64,000 nt of DNA from Prolixibacter bellariivorans ATCC BAA-1284 (GTDB lineage Bacteria; Bacteroidota; Bacteroidia; Bacteroidales; Prolixibacteraceae), in contig NZ_JHXO01000001.1 in NCBI RefSeq assembly GCF_000621705.1, positions 310,001-374,000 on the forward strand, given 5' to 3'. Shown here in pieces: positions 26,844-36,976 of this stretch. Below the pieces are notes generated by a model. It was not told where the DNA came from. It ran no database searches and saw only the letters and a list, made by a program, of their open reading frames with translations. The position numbers were made by a program, and so were the translations under genes. How positions within the stretch are numbered: the stretch's first letter is position 1; each line of letters opens with the position of its first letter.

Positions 26844-27839
26844 CTAATTGTTTTTCATCACGGAATCGAATGCTTGTCCGCTGGGCGAGAAGTCAATTCG
26901 TTTGGTGAATTCACATGATTCAATGGCTCCCATTTCGCGGTCCATGCCGCTGTCTTCCCATTCTACCGAAAGTGGTCCGGTATATCCGATGTCGTTTAGC
27001 GCACGGATGATGCGTTCGAAATCGATACGGCCACGACCTACGCTGCGGAAGTTCCAGAATCGCCGGTTATGGCCGAAAGGCAAATGCCCGCCAAAAACAC
27101 CGGACGTTCCGGGGACATCATTCCAGGTTACATCTTTCATGTGCACATGAAAAATACGATCACTGAATTCGTCAATGAATTTGACGTAATCGACACCCTG
27201 GTAGCCTAAATGACTTGGATCGTAATTGAAGCCGAAAGCCGGATGATAGTCGACTGCCACCAACGCTCGTTTGGCAGTCTCGATATCAAAAGCAATCTCG
27301 GTTGGGTGAACTTCCAGGGCGTATTTCACACCGAGTTTCTCATATTCGTCCAAAATAGGCTTCCAGCGTTTGCCAAAGTCTTTGTATCCTTCGTCGATCA
27401 TTTTGTCGGGAACGGCCGGAAAGGAATAGAGCAAATGCCAGATGGAACTTCCGGTAAATCCTACCACGGTATCGATGCCCAGTCGTTTGGCTGCTTTCCC
27501 GGTTTGAATGATTTCTTTTGCAGCCCTTTGGCGAACGCCTTCCGGGTCACCGTCACCCCAAACATAATCGGGTAAAATGCCTTTATGACGCTGGTCGGGA
27601 TGATCGCAAACTGCTTGTCCAACCAGGTGGGTCGAGATGGTGAATAGTTTTAGCTGATGTTTTTTTAATGCTCTTAGTTTGACATCGCAGTAAGCCTGAT
27701 CGGCTTTGTCAATTTCCATATGGTCGCCCCAACAGCCCAACTCCACGCCATCGTAACCAAAAGCTTTGGCTTTTTTCAGTACGGTTTCAAAAGGCAGGTC
27801 GGCCCACTGCCCGGTAAAAAGTGTGACAGGTCGTTTCAT
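26844..27839 (-). CDS. Sugar phosphate isomerase/epimerase (xylose-isomerase-like TIM barrel)
   Basis: 331 aa. AP-endonuclease-2/xylose-isomerase-like barrel with metal-site blocks [40 protein letters not shown] and [11 protein letters not shown]. Cytosolic, no signal peptide. It lies 13 bases after the stop of the Gfo/Idh/MocA gene, which is transcribed first, so the two are one operon. Such pairs often interconvert keto-sugars or inositols; the actual substrate is not visible. Confidence 0.88.
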   Translation of the reverse strand: MKRPVTLFTGQWADLPFETVLKKAKAFGYDGVELGCWGDHMEIDKADQAYCDVKLRALKKHQLKLFTISTHLVGQAVCDHPDQRHKGILPDYVWGDGDPEGVRQRAAKEIIQTGKAAKRLGIDTVVGFTGSSIWHLLYSFPAVPDKMIDEGYKDFGKRWKPILDEYEKLGVKYALEVHPTEIAFDIETAKRALVAVDYHPAFGFNYDPSHLGYQGVDYVKFIDEFSDRIFHVHMKDVTWNDVPGTSGVFGGHLPFGHNRRFWNFRSVGRGRIDFERIIRALNDIGYTGPLSVEWEDSGMDREMGAIESCEFTKRIDFSPSGQAFDSVMKNN

Positions 27840-27852
27840 ATGCTTGGTTTAG

Positions 27853-29025
27853 TTATTTGTTTGGTTCGTCTGGAAATTTTACCCATTTGGTTTCTTCATC
27901 ATATCCGGCTTTTACAATGGTATCGATGAATTGCATGCCGCGGATTCCATCATTGATATCGGGAAAATCAAGCCACTCTGGCAGCGGTTCTGTGTCTTCC
28001 AGCCATGCTCCGATGGTAAGTGCCACATTGCGGTAGATGTTGGCAAAAGCTTCGAGATAACCTTCGGGATGTCCTCCGGGAGTGCGGGTATTATGCGCGG
28101 CAATGCCGCTCATGTAGCCCAGTCCGGTGCGGATGATTTCAGAAGGATAATCGTTCCATTTTAAAATCAAGGTATTGGGGTCCTGTTGCGCCCATTCCAG
28201 TCCGCCTCTTTCACCATAGACCCGGATTTTGAGTGCGTTTTCTTCTCCGGCAGCGATTTGCGACGCCATTAAAACGCCGCTGGCACCGTTGTTAAACCGA
28301 AGCAATGCAGCTCCGTCATCGTCGAGTTGCCGGCCTTCCACAAAGGTGTCGAGTTCAGCACATAACTGAGTGGTCTTTAAACCCGAAATGTACTCTGCTA
28401 ACTGTAGCGCATGTGTCCCGATATCGCCCATACATCCGGCTTTGCCCGAGCGTTTGGGGTCGACCCGCCAGGAAGCTTGTACATTTCCTGAATTTTCGAC
28501 CTTTTCTGAGAGCCATCCCTGTGGATATTCCACATAGATTTTCCGAATTTTCCCGAAATCACCATCCGAAACTCTTTTCCGAGCTTCTTTTACGGCTGGG
28601 TATCCCGAATAGGTGTGTGTCAATGCCAGAATCAAACCGGTTTCTTCTACTTTCTGCCTAAGCAAAAAAGCTTCTTCCAAATTATAAGTAATCGGTTTGT
28701 CAAGTATTACATGAAAACCATGTTCCAGCGCGATCATGGCTGGCTCAAAATGAAGGTGGTTGGGAGTGACAATGGATACGAGGTCCATTCGTTCATCTTT
28801 CGGCAAAAGCGACTCTTCTTCGAACATTTCCCGGTAGGAACCGTAAATCCGGTTATCAGGAAGAAACAGGGAACGTCCGGAGCGCAAGGAGACATCGGGA
28901 TTGGAACTGAAGCATCCGCAAACCAGTTCCATTTGTCCGTCCATTTGGGCTGCGATGCGGTGAATGGCTCCGATAAAAGCGCCTTCACCCCCACCGACCA
29001 TGCCCATGCGTAGTTTTCTTTTCAT
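27853..29025 (-). CDS. Gfo/Idh/MocA family oxidoreductase
   Basis: 390 aa. N-terminal NAD(P)-binding fold with GMVGGGEGAFIGAIHR, then the conserved DKPITYNLEEA block that supplies the catalytic lysine, and GDIGTHALQLAEYISG in the C-terminal substrate domain. No Tat or Sec signal, so cytosolic. First gene of an operon with the isomerase/epimerase. Probably oxidises or reduces a sugar or cyclitol carbon; substrate unknown. Confidence 0.9.
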   Translation of the reverse strand: MKRKLRMGMVGGGEGAFIGAIHRIAAQMDGQMELVCGCFSSNPDVSLRSGRSLFLPDNRIYGSYREMFEEESLLPKDERMDLVSIVTPNHLHFEPAMIALEHGFHVILDKPITYNLEEAFLLRQKVEETGLILALTHTYSGYPAVKEARKRVSDGDFGKIRKIYVEYPQGWLSEKVENSGNVQASWRVDPKRSGKAGCMGDIGTHALQLAEYISGLKTTQLCAELDTFVEGRQLDDDGAALLRFNNGASGVLMASQIAAGEENALKIRVYGERGGLEWAQQDPNTLILKWNDYPSEIIRTGLGYMSGIAAHNTRTPGGHPEGYLEAFANIYRNVALTIGAWLEDTEPLPEWLDFPDINDGIRGMQFIDTIVKAGYDEETKWVKFPDEPNK

Positions 29026-29113
29026 TCGTCAGGTTTAAATCGTTTGATAGTTAGGCTGGTGGGATTAAATATACAAAACTAACGCTAAAGGGAGAGACTA
29101 AACAGGGTGTAAA

Positions 29114-29145
29114 AAAAGAAGAGCCAGTTGTCTGACTCTTCTTTT
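29114..29145 (-). terminator. Terminator after the small lipoprotein gene
   Basis: A 10-bp stem (29114-29123 with 29136-29145) extended by CAG/CTG across one mismatch, with A and T runs outside. It lies 29 bases past the stop at 29174. Confidence 0.8.
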
Positions 29146-29173
29146 CTTATGTTTTTTATGTTCTCGTTGCCGG

Positions 29174-29626
29174 TTATTTGGCCTCTGAGCTATCGGTGGT
29201 GGCTTCGTCGCTGATAGGTTCGGCATCGCGTTTTTCAACGGGTAGCTTTTTCAGTTTAAAAAAGTCCTGGTAAAACTTCCAGCCAATGGCTACCACCTTG
29301 TCGTTATCCAGCACAATAGGGGTCAACTCGGCCTGGTTGATGATGCCATCGGCATAAACCTGGTCGGTATAGTACCACAGAACTTCGACAATATCGTCGG
29401 GGTTTACCTGAAACATTTCATAGTGATACGGATTTACCTGTAGTTTCCCGAACTCATCGGGCTTGGTTTCCACACCTCCCATGATGCTGATAACCTCAGA
29501 TTTTGACATCCCCGGTTCGATTTGCAACATGTTGTTTTTGTTGGTCGTACGGATTTTTCCCGGCGAAACGCAGGATGTTACAATGAACACAAATCCGGCA
29601 AGGCTAAATAGCAATAACTTTTTCAT
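29174..29626 (-). CDS. Lipoprotein with SmpA/BamE-like fold (DUF3192-like)
   Basis: 150 aa from the ATG at 29626, picked because it begins a lipoprotein signal (MKKLLLFSLAGFVFIVTSCV); the frame is open to 29671. The mature part has the pattern QIEPGMSKSEVISIMGGVET and later VLWYYTDQVYADG, like small outer-membrane lipoproteins of the SmpA/OmlA fold. Role unknown; envelope assembly is only a guess from the fold. The C-terminal tail is acidic. Confidence 0.7.
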   Translation of the reverse strand: MKKLLLFSLAGFVFIVTSCVSPGKIRTTNKNNMLQIEPGMSKSEVISIMGGVETKPDEFGKLQVNPYHYEMFQVNPDDIVEVLWYYTDQVYADGIINQAELTPIVLDNDKVVAIGWKFYQDFFKLKKLPVEKRDAEPISDEATTDSSEAK

Positions 29627-29817
29627 TGCAGTGGGTTCAGGTTGAAAATCAATTATTATCGAAAATAACAAAAAAGGCCGTAACCATTGCTATCCCCGTG
29701 AAAAAATAATGTTATAACCCCTGATGTTTGAGAATAGGTTTGGGACTTGCGGGCAACTCCTACCGGGAAAGGAGGAAGTAATTTTTGGGTGTTAGATATG
29801 CTAATCGTAGCAGACTA

Positions 29818-30552
29818 TCAGCGTCCAAAACCACTTTTCAATCCCATGATACAAACCTGAGGTGGACGCATAAAACCGTGTGTTGAGATATTTTCTTTAA
29901 TCGTTTCGGCTCGTTGCTCGAACTCTTTGGCACGTTGATGCCCTGCAAATTCGATAACCCGCTGGTCGAGCATCCGGAAAAAACGCCACATGCTTTCGCT
30001 GGAATTTAACAGCGGTTCTTTGTCGAACGCCAGAAACACCTTGTCGACCACAATGGGAAGATCTTCTACCATGTTCACTATCTCATCCCGGGTAAACGTG
30101 TGGCGGTGAAAATGTCCGGCAGCCATATCCATATCGGCTTTGAGGTGATGGTAGGAAAGATGCGCCTCCTGCGCAGGAGTCAAATCCTCACATACCAATT
30201 CGCTAATCAGCAATAATCCTCCGGGTGCCAGTATCCGGGTCATCTCTTTTAATACCTGCCGCGGATTGCGGAAGTGATGTAATGAATTGGAAACACTTAC
30301 TGTATCGAAGTATTCGCCTTCGAAATCCAGTTTTTCGGCATTTCCTTCCATCAGCGTGACTGCAGGATTGGACAATTTTCCCTCTGCTACTTTCAGATTC
30401 GCCGGATTCATATCGAGGCCGGTGCCCGATTCGTACAACGCAAATGCATTTAACAGGAAAGCCAGAAAATCACCCTCACCCGTGGCGATGTCGAGCAAAT
30501 GCCCGGCATTGCGGTTTTCCAGGTTCTTTCTCAGTTCAGGTAGTTGATACAT
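29818..30552 (-). CDS. SAM-dependent class I methyltransferase
   Basis: 244 aa from the ATG at 30552 (a TTG two codons earlier is less likely). Motif I LLDIATGEGDFLAFLL, an acidic end of strand 2 (GLDMNP), SNSLHHFRNPRQVLKEMTRI and LAPGGLLLISELV give a full Methyltransf_11/25 pattern. Cytosolic. The substrate cannot be inferred. It lies 34 bases after the coiled-coil membrane gene on the same strand, so co-transcription is possible. Confidence 0.85.
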   Translation of the reverse strand: MYQLPELRKNLENRNAGHLLDIATGEGDFLAFLLNAFALYESGTGLDMNPANLKVAEGKLSNPAVTLMEGNAEKLDFEGEYFDTVSVSNSLHHFRNPRQVLKEMTRILAPGGLLLISELVCEDLTPAQEAHLSYHHLKADMDMAAGHFHRHTFTRDEIVNMVEDLPIVVDKVFLAFDKEPLLNSSESMWRFFRMLDQRVIEFAGHQRAKEFEQRAETIKENISTHGFMRPPQVCIMGLKSGFGR

Positions 30553-30586
30553 GGACAAACTCCGGGTTTCAATTAATAAACAGTGG

Positions 30587-31480
30587 TTATTTTACTTCGA
30601 AGGTTGTCGTTCCGATATTGAAACCATCGGTAAATACGTCAACAGTATAGGTACCATCCATCAGCCTCGGTTCATCGGTATTGTCCCAAAAAATGTTTAC
30701 AGGAAGCTGAGCCCCTTCATATTCAACTGTACGCATTGCCGAATAAGGGATTTTCAGATCTTCAAATTTGAAAACATTGTCCTTCGATTTGACCAATAGC
30801 AATTGATCAGGACGTTGAATACGGACATAGATATCTTTGGAACCACGCTTGGCGGTCACGTTTTTACTAAGTGTAAAACTGATTTTAATCTTTTCGATTT
30901 TGTTCGACTTCGGTGTATCTTTTCCTTTCCGGTTGATTCCGGTGGCAGTCAGATTTAAAGCGTCCAGCTGTGCTGCCAACGAAACTTTTTGCTCCAGTTT
31001 TTTCTTCTGGTCTTCCAGTTGCTTGTTCTGGGTCTTCACCTCGGTGTACTGCTGCTTGACCTGTTTGTTCTCGGCCATCAGTATTTTGTTACGCGTGTTC
31101 AGTGAGTCAATCTGAACAATATAATTCCGCATAATGCCCCGCAATGTATTGACTTCATCACGGTAGTTGGAAATCTGTGCATAGCTGGCTTTTTTCAGCT
31201 GTACCACTTCCGTCAGCAAGTTCTGAACCTTGGTCCGGGCCAGTTCAATATGCGTATTCAGTGTATCGTTCTCGGTATGCAGCGAGTCATAGGAGGTTAC
31301 CATCCGGGAAAGTTCAGCTTTAATCGAATCTTTCTCCACATTCAACTGTTGAACCATTTGTTGGTTATTCTTTCGCTGAAAAAAGAACAAAACTCCTACC
31401 ACAACCAATAAAACGGCCAAAACGATAACAATGATGTTATTCCGTTTGTCGACCGATGATTTATTTTCCTGATTTGCCAT
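30587..31480 (-). CDS. Inner-membrane-anchored coiled-coil protein
   Basis: 297 aa from the ATG at 31480; nine further in-frame codons extend to 31507. One membrane span (about residues 16-36, NIIVIVLAVLLVVVGVLFFF), a long heptad-rich coiled coil (about 40-180), a Lys-rich linker, and a beta-rich C-terminal domain (about 200-297). The layout is familiar from unnamed Bacteroidota proteins. The C-terminal domain should be periplasmic. Function unknown. Confidence 0.8.
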   Translation of the reverse strand: MANQENKSSVDKRNNIIVIVLAVLLVVVGVLFFFQRKNNQQMVQQLNVEKDSIKAELSRMVTSYDSLHTENDTLNTHIELARTKVQNLLTEVVQLKKASYAQISNYRDEVNTLRGIMRNYIVQIDSLNTRNKILMAENKQVKQQYTEVKTQNKQLEDQKKKLEQKVSLAAQLDALNLTATGINRKGKDTPKSNKIEKIKISFTLSKNVTAKRGSKDIYVRIQRPDQLLLVKSKDNVFKFEDLKIPYSAMRTVEYEGAQLPVNIFWDNTDEPRLMDGTYTVDVFTDGFNIGTTTFEVK

Positions 31481-31727
31481 GTTTTCCCTGTATTGCAAAG
31501 GTTTCAACCCAATTAGAGTACGTACAAAAGTAATATTATTTTAGTCCTGATCAAACGGAACAATGGGGGGTAGTTTAACAGAAAATATTCTTTTTTTCAT
31601 GAATGATATTTCGTCGATAGGCAACAATCTCTCTTAAACTGTTGTTTTATGACACATCATGCGGTAGCCGGAAAACATTCGATAAAACCAGTTTTTCCTG
31701 TTATTGCTCGGAATGAGACAAACTGAA

Positions 31728-32372
31728 ATGAGTGCAATGAATTTATCCGACATACGAAGAGATTATCAATTAAAACAACTCGATCCCAAAGAGGTCGATA
31801 ACGATCCCATTCGGCAATTTGAAATCTGGATGAACGAGGCGTTGGATGCGAAAACATCCGATCCCACTGCCATGACATTAGCTACCGCTTCCGCGGAAGG
31901 AAAACCTTCGGCACGGATTGTTTTGTTGAAATATTTTAGTCACGACGGTTTTTTCTTTTTCACCAATTACGAAAGTCAAAAAGGCACCGAACTGGAGGAG
32001 AATGACCAGGCAGCGCTTCTCTTTTTCTGGCCCGAGCTGGAGCGGCAGGTGCGCGTGGAAGGACATGTGTTGAAAGCGAGTCCGGAGTTGTCTGATTCGT
32101 ATTTTGCATCGCGTCCGCTGGAAAGCCAGTTGAGTGCGGCCATTTCGCCACAGAGTAAAGAAGTAAAGGATCGTTCTTCGCTGGAAGATCTTTGGTCAAA
32201 GAAGCAGCAGGAGCTTGGCGACGAAAAAATTGAACGACCAGATTTCTGGGGCGGTTACCGATTGATTCCTGATAAGATCGAGTTTTGGCAGGGACGGGCT
32301 AACCGTTTGCACGATCGTGTACTTTACCATCGTGACGGAGAAAACTGGAAGCTGGCGCGTTTGGCCCCCTAA
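31728..32372 (+). CDS. pdxH: Pyridoxamine 5'-phosphate oxidase
   Basis: 214 aa from the ATG at 31728; starts at 31704 and 31737 are possible. FMN enzyme that oxidises pyridoxine or pyridoxamine phosphate to pyridoxal phosphate. Family blocks are ARIVLLKYFSHDGFFFFTNY split over the FMN site, YFASRPLESQLSAAISPQS and the C-terminal signature FWGGYRLIPDKIEFWQGRAN with RLHDR. Length and motif order are normal. Its stop is 1 base from the stop of the convergent amidohydrolase gene. Confidence 0.93.
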   Translation: MSAMNLSDIRRDYQLKQLDPKEVDNDPIRQFEIWMNEALDAKTSDPTAMTLATASAEGKPSARIVLLKYFSHDGFFFFTNYESQKGTELEENDQAALLFFWPELERQVRVEGHVLKASPELSDSYFASRPLESQLSAAISPQSKEVKDRSSLEDLWSKKQQELGDEKIERPDFWGGYRLIPDKIEFWQGRANRLHDRVLYHRDGENWKLARLAP

Positions 32373-32373
32373 T

Positions 32374-34002
32374 TTAATCTTTCCGGTAGACAATCTCTCC
32401 GTTGGAAACGGTTAGCAATACTTTCGATCCGACGAGCTGATCTTCTTTTGCTTCCATTAGGTCGGTATCGAGCATGACGAAATCAGCCAGTTTTCCGCTC
32501 TCGATGGAACCTTTTTCCTTTTCTTCGAAGGCTGCTTTAGCAGCCCATATGGTCATGGCTTGAAGTGCTTCTTTTCGGCTGATGGCATTTTCGGGCTGGA
32601 AGCGTTCGGGTGGCCAACCAGCCGGATCTTTCCGTACTACACCTGCATAAAATCCCAGAATAGGATTAATTTCTTCGATGGGGAAATCACTTCCGTTGGC
32701 CAACCAGCCATTTTCATCGAGCAACTGTTTGTAAGCGTAGGCATATTTAATCCGGACACCGATTCGTTCTGCTGCCCAATACATATCGCTGGTGCAATGT
32801 GTGGTTTGCACCGAAGGGATCACATTCAATTCGCGGAAGCGGGCGAAATCTTCCGGAGCGACAATTTGTACGTGCTCGATTCGCCAGCGACGATCATTCG
32901 GCCCACCAAGAATTTCCTGGTAAATATCAAGGATGCGTTTCACTGCAGCATCGCCAATGCAATGCGTGTTTATCTGAAATCCTGCTTCATACGCCTTTTG
33001 GCAGATATTTTCCAGATATTCTTTCTCATTCACAAAAATCCCGGATGTTTCCGGTGCATCCGAATAAGGCTCTAACAGTTTGGCCCCTCTCGAACCGAGT
33101 GCTCCGTCGGCATAGAGCTTTATCGAAGCTACGTGCAGGCGAGGCTTGACCACTGGTCCGTTGGCGAGTTGCTGCATGTTTTCTTTGTCGGGCGACATCA
33201 TGCTGTAAATGCGCATTTTCAAATCGCCTTTTTCCTGCAGCGAATCGATTAAGGCAATGTCGCCGTGTGGAAGACCAGCATCGTGTATCGAGCTAAGTCC
33301 CACAGCAAAACAGTTTCGTTGCGCTTTCAGCAGCGCTTCTTCCTTTCTTTTCCGGGAAACCGGAGGAATGGCTTTTTTCAGTGCATCGGCGGCATTTTCC
33401 AGGAAAATGCCGGTCATCTTTCCGTTTTCGCGGATGACTTCATCCTCCGCAAAGTTGTCGGGATTAATACCCGATGCGATAATGGCTTCTTCGTTGGCCA
33501 ATACAGCATGACCATCAATACGGGTCAGAATAACGGGTACGGTAGGGAAGAGCTTGTTCAATTTTTTGTTGTCAGGAAATTCTTTCACCGGCCAGTCGTT
33601 GTGGTCCCATCCGGTTCCTTCCAGCCAGCCTTCCGGATTTTGCTGGTAATGCTTTTTTAAAATATCCAGTATTTCATCGAATGATTTGGTGTCGCGCAGA
33701 TTGGCTTTTTGCAGTGTCTGGCCATACATTAAAAAATGGCAGTGTGCATCGATGAATCCGGGATAAATGGTTTTTCCATTAGCATCGATAATGTTATTGC
33801 CGGTGAACTGGTTGAGTATTTCCTCGTTGGTACCAACACCAACAAATAAACCATCTTTTACGGCTAATGCCTCAGCTTTCGAAAATTCCGGATCGACCGT
33901 ATATATTTTTGCATTCTTGATGATTAAATCAGCTGTTTGTCCCTTGGCGGGCATGGAGAACAGAATGGTGGAAACTATCATAACAAGTGTATATTTTATC
34001 AT
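32374..34002 (-). CDS. Exported amidohydrolase, YtcJ-like
   Basis: 542 aa from the ATG at 34002, which begins a signal peptide (MIKYTLVMIVSTILFSMPAKGQ); the frame is open to 34044. Metal-dependent amidohydrolase fold: IDAHCHFLMYG gives the HxH pair, INTHCIGDAAV and RRWRIEHVQIV give further histidines, and NGSDFPIEEINP the aspartate. The family resembles the formamide-related YtcJ group, whose substrates are mostly unknown. Periplasmic by signal. Confidence 0.9.
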   Translation of the reverse strand: MIKYTLVMIVSTILFSMPAKGQTADLIIKNAKIYTVDPEFSKAEALAVKDGLFVGVGTNEEILNQFTGNNIIDANGKTIYPGFIDAHCHFLMYGQTLQKANLRDTKSFDEILDILKKHYQQNPEGWLEGTGWDHNDWPVKEFPDNKKLNKLFPTVPVILTRIDGHAVLANEEAIIASGINPDNFAEDEVIRENGKMTGIFLENAADALKKAIPPVSRKRKEEALLKAQRNCFAVGLSSIHDAGLPHGDIALIDSLQEKGDLKMRIYSMMSPDKENMQQLANGPVVKPRLHVASIKLYADGALGSRGAKLLEPYSDAPETSGIFVNEKEYLENICQKAYEAGFQINTHCIGDAAVKRILDIYQEILGGPNDRRWRIEHVQIVAPEDFARFRELNVIPSVQTTHCTSDMYWAAERIGVRIKYAYAYKQLLDENGWLANGSDFPIEEINPILGFYAGVVRKDPAGWPPERFQPENAISRKEALQAMTIWAAKAAFEEKEKGSIESGKLADFVMLDTDLMEAKEDQLVGSKVLLTVSNGEIVYRKD

Positions 34003-34102
34003 GTCAGGAAAGTGTTTGGTTCTTGCTAAGATAACGAATTTCATCAGGCTTCGGATTTTCGTAAATGTAAGTGGTTGGTTAATTTTGCAGAAAATTGTTG
34101 GG

Positions 34103-34492
34103 ATGGCGAAACGAAAAGTTGAAATCGAAATTTACAGTTACGGCGAATATGCCGAATGGAATAGGGAAAGTAAATCGATACCGCGATTGGTGGCGATTAC
34201 CGAAACGATTGAGGCAACTGTCGGAACAGAGTTTGGCTATGTTTTGAGAATCCGGCATGGCAAAGGCAAAAGGCTTGATTTTCGTATTGACCATCCGCCT
34301 TTTCCCGATAAGGAAGGCAAAGTAACGCCGCCATTTACCGGCGAGTATTTTGTGAGAAGCAACGATTACGAATTTTTTCTGGGCGATTGTATTTGGGAAC
34401 CTCTTCACGATAAGTTAGGCAACTGGACCATGACGACCTGGCTGGAAGGTAAAATCGTGGCGCAAAAAACACTGCGCCTGATCGCTAAATAA
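34103..34492 (+). CDS. DUF3859 family protein
   Basis: 129 aa from the ATG at 34103. The frame continues far upstream (to 33767) but that part overlaps the amidohydrolase gene on the other strand and does not read like protein. The sequence is a compact beta-rich fold with RIRHGKGKRLDFRIDHPPF and WTMTTWLEGKIVAQKTLRL, which fits DUF3859 as I recall it. No signal peptide. Function unknown. Divergent from the amidohydrolase. Confidence 0.7.
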   Translation: MAKRKVEIEIYSYGEYAEWNRESKSIPRLVAITETIEATVGTEFGYVLRIRHGKGKRLDFRIDHPPFPDKEGKVTPPFTGEYFVRSNDYEFFLGDCIWEPLHDKLGNWTMTTWLEGKIVAQKTLRLIAK

Positions 34493-34523
34493 AAAAGGAA
34501 CCAACTTCTCGGTGATTCCTTTT
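34493..34523. terminator. Bidirectional hairpin terminator
   Basis: AAAAGGAA (34493-34500) pairs with TTCCTTTT (34516-34523) between two convergent small genes, with A and T runs outside. Confidence 0.7.
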
Positions 34524-34544
34524 CCGTTTTTCCGCGAAAGCGGT

Positions 34545-34832
34545 TTATTCTTTTACGAGCTTCTCGAGCCCGGCATAAGCATCGTCGATACCCTTTACAA
34601 AATCTTCCTGCAGCTTATTGTAGTGGGCTTTCACCAGTTTGGGATTGTCTTTCCCGTCGGGGTGATTGGCTCTGTCTATGGCATCGTTGTGCATTTTTAC
34701 CGCGTCGCTGATGATGGCGATGGCTTTTTCTTCGTCTGCATTATCGAAATATTCAACGTAGTCGATGCAATCGCCGATAAGCTGCGCTGTCAGCTCTACG
34801 ATGTCTTTTTTTAATCTTCTGACACTTGCCAT
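34545..34832 (-). CDS. Small helical protein of unknown function
   Basis: 95 aa from the ATG at 34832 (MASVRRLKKDIVELTAQ); eleven more codons are open to 34865. Fully helical and charged, with DYVEYFDNADEEKAIAI and KAHYNKLQEDFVKGIDDAY. No signal or membrane segment. The type is common as an uncharacterised protein in Bacteroidota. Convergent with the DUF3859 gene. Confidence 0.7.
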   Translation of the reverse strand: MASVRRLKKDIVELTAQLIGDCIDYVEYFDNADEEKAIAIISDAVKMHNDAIDRANHPDGKDNPKLVKAHYNKLQEDFVKGIDDAYAGLEKLVKE

Positions 34833-34979
34833 AATGGTCGGTTTTCTGTAGTCAACGGCATTCATTTCGTTAGGCGAACCGCTGATGCCGTATAAGCAGT
34901 CCGGTATTTATAAAAGAGGACCAACTTGCGAAGTTTCAGCCCCAAAGCAAGATACAAATCGCTTTGCTTTTAACCAAGA

Positions 34980-36845
34980 TTAAAAGGCCTTGCTATTGCG
35001 TTGTTTTTTCTTTTGCTTGGCTTCCTCTTCCTGTTTTTCCTTGTCAATGATTTCTTTCTTAAATACCTGTTGTGTGGGTATTTTCCACGTCGGATTCATG
35101 GTCCAGTTGGAACGCAACTTCAATACTTCCGGATAATAGAATACCTCTTCCGGCTGCTCATGAGCTTCCAGGTTACCGGTATCCCATTTGCCGTTGTCGT
35201 TGCGATCGAAGATGGCTTTTACCTTGTACTTCTGCGGTTCCAGGAAGGGAAATTCAACTATCCCATCTTTGTAGATGGTTTTCGCCCGAACCACTTCCTC
35301 CTTATCGTCGTTTTTTAGTAGCTGGATAATTGTTGGACCGGTTACATTTTGCATGGCAAAATTGATCTTACCATAATGTTCTTCTTCCTGGGTGACGAAA
35401 GTATTCTCGACGCTGTCCGATACAGCTCCGTAGATCGTGGTTACGGCTGCCGAGTCAATTTTCAACCGGTAGGTCGTTTTGTAATCCCATGGATAATGGA
35501 TAAAAAATCTGCGTTTATTGACTGAATCAGGTAGTATCTTAAAATTAATCGGATTAAATACGGTATCCTGTTTCAGAAACAAATGAATCATGGTGGTGTC
35601 CATGTTTTTTACCGGCTCCGGCGATTCTACCGCAACGTCTCTGTAAACATCGAAGCCGTTGGAGCGTGTGTTCAAACTGAGTGATACGTTGATATCTTTC
35701 TTTTCGATTTTTCTGCGGTCTCTCCGTCCCCGCTTTTTATCGGTCGGCGCATCGCTGAAATACAGGTTGATGGTATCGTTGTAGGCGTATTTAATTCCCG
35801 TCGAATCTTGCTGTTCATAGGTAACCCGGAACTTCAGTGTATCTTTTTTATACACCATCGAATCGGTCAGCCAGATACGAAGCGAGTCGTCGTTGGCCGA
35901 ATGTTCAATATATTTCCAGTTGCCTTTCGGTTCGTAGTTTAAAAGCTGAATATCGAAGGTATCTTTCACCGATTGAGTAAAAGTCAAATCAACGTACTTG
36001 CGGGTTGGGCGTTGTTCATTATCCAATCGCAGGTCGAAGAAGGGCTGCTCGAATTGTAGCAAGTACAATGGATTTGGATAAAAACGAGTCTTTCCGAAAA
36101 CCAATAACGTATCCATACCCACCACTGTAGTATCCTGTTTAGGGAAATATTTTGCCGATGGTGATACGGTCGAGTCCATGAATGCTACAGGTTCAGCTGT
36201 CGATGTCAACATCATGTTGTTGTCGTTGTCGGTAACTGCGTAGACGTTATAGGTGGCCTTGGGCAGATTGGTAACTGCGAAAAAGCCGTTGGCATCGGTC
36301 TTGGCAATATAATCGGGCTTGGTTGTCAAAACTGCCGTATCCGACAAATTTTTGTAAAGCATGACGTATGTGCCTTCCGATGGCTCGAGATTGAAAGAGT
36401 TCAGTACAAAGCCTACCACCCGCAAGCTGTCGAGCACGGGGCCGGTGGAAAAGGCTAGGCGGAAATTCTTCAACGGATTTTTCTCGTTGTTGTCGACAAT
36501 GGCGTCTTTAAAGTCGAGCGAATAGGTGGTGCTGTCCTTTAATTTTGCCCCGTTTAAATCGACGATTAGTGATTTTCCTTTGGTTCGAAAACGCGGACGT
36601 TTGTCGATCGGGGGCGAAATGACAAACTTCTCACTTAGCTTTTCGGGTACCACAAATTCATCGAAAGTTATCTGGAGTTGGTCTTTATTGAAATTGGTTT
36701 GATTCGCTTCCGGAATGCTCCGTAAAACAACCGGTGGAATGGTATCCTTGGCTCCTCCTGAAGGCATGCCCATGTTGGCGCAGGAGGTATACAATGTTAA
36801 TGAGCCAAATACAAGGATAATCAGATAAAGAAATTTCTTGTCCAA
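34980..36845 (-). CDS. Large Ig-like (SbsA/Big_5 type) lipoprotein
   Basis: 621 aa. Lipoprotein signal with lipobox TLYTSCANMG. An N-terminal SbsA-type Ig-like domain (about 38-130) has GGAKDTIPPVVLRSIPEANQ, typical of this Bacteroidota family, followed by a SpaA/prealbumin-like region (GFFAVTNLPKATYNVYAVTD) and a long beta-rich remainder. The C-terminus is a Lys/Glu/Gln-rich tail. It is probably outer-membrane anchored; the function is not established to my knowledge. Confidence 0.85.
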   Translation of the reverse strand: MDKKFLYLIILVFGSLTLYTSCANMGMPSGGAKDTIPPVVLRSIPEANQTNFNKDQLQITFDEFVVPEKLSEKFVISPPIDKRPRFRTKGKSLIVDLNGAKLKDSTTYSLDFKDAIVDNNEKNPLKNFRLAFSTGPVLDSLRVVGFVLNSFNLEPSEGTYVMLYKNLSDTAVLTTKPDYIAKTDANGFFAVTNLPKATYNVYAVTDNDNNMMLTSTAEPVAFMDSTVSPSAKYFPKQDTTVVGMDTLLVFGKTRFYPNPLYLLQFEQPFFDLRLDNEQRPTRKYVDLTFTQSVKDTFDIQLLNYEPKGNWKYIEHSANDDSLRIWLTDSMVYKKDTLKFRVTYEQQDSTGIKYAYNDTINLYFSDAPTDKKRGRRDRRKIEKKDINVSLSLNTRSNGFDVYRDVAVESPEPVKNMDTTMIHLFLKQDTVFNPINFKILPDSVNKRRFFIHYPWDYKTTYRLKIDSAAVTTIYGAVSDSVENTFVTQEEEHYGKINFAMQNVTGPTIIQLLKNDDKEEVVRAKTIYKDGIVEFPFLEPQKYKVKAIFDRNDNGKWDTGNLEAHEQPEEVFYYPEVLKLRSNWTMNPTWKIPTQQVFKKEIIDKEKQEEEAKQKKKQRNSKAF

Positions 36846-36976
36846 ACTGTTGATATTATGGATTTACAAACGCTACAAACTTACGAAAACTGGCCTAAAG
36901 AGGTTTTACCGGGCATTCTTTTTTTCGGTAAAACCGGTAACTTGGTCCGATATTCACGGTAAGGAAGGAAAAATAG

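Noticed and set aside
26844-29025. Mannosidase, isomerase and oxidoreductase as one operon
   Set aside because: The 260-base gap before the mannosidase gene is large enough for a separate promoter; only the last two are confidently co-transcribed.
33767-34102. N-terminal extension of the DUF3859 gene
   Set aside because: The extension overlaps the amidohydrolase coding sequence on the other strand and is protein-unlike; the ATG at 34103 starts a self-contained domain.
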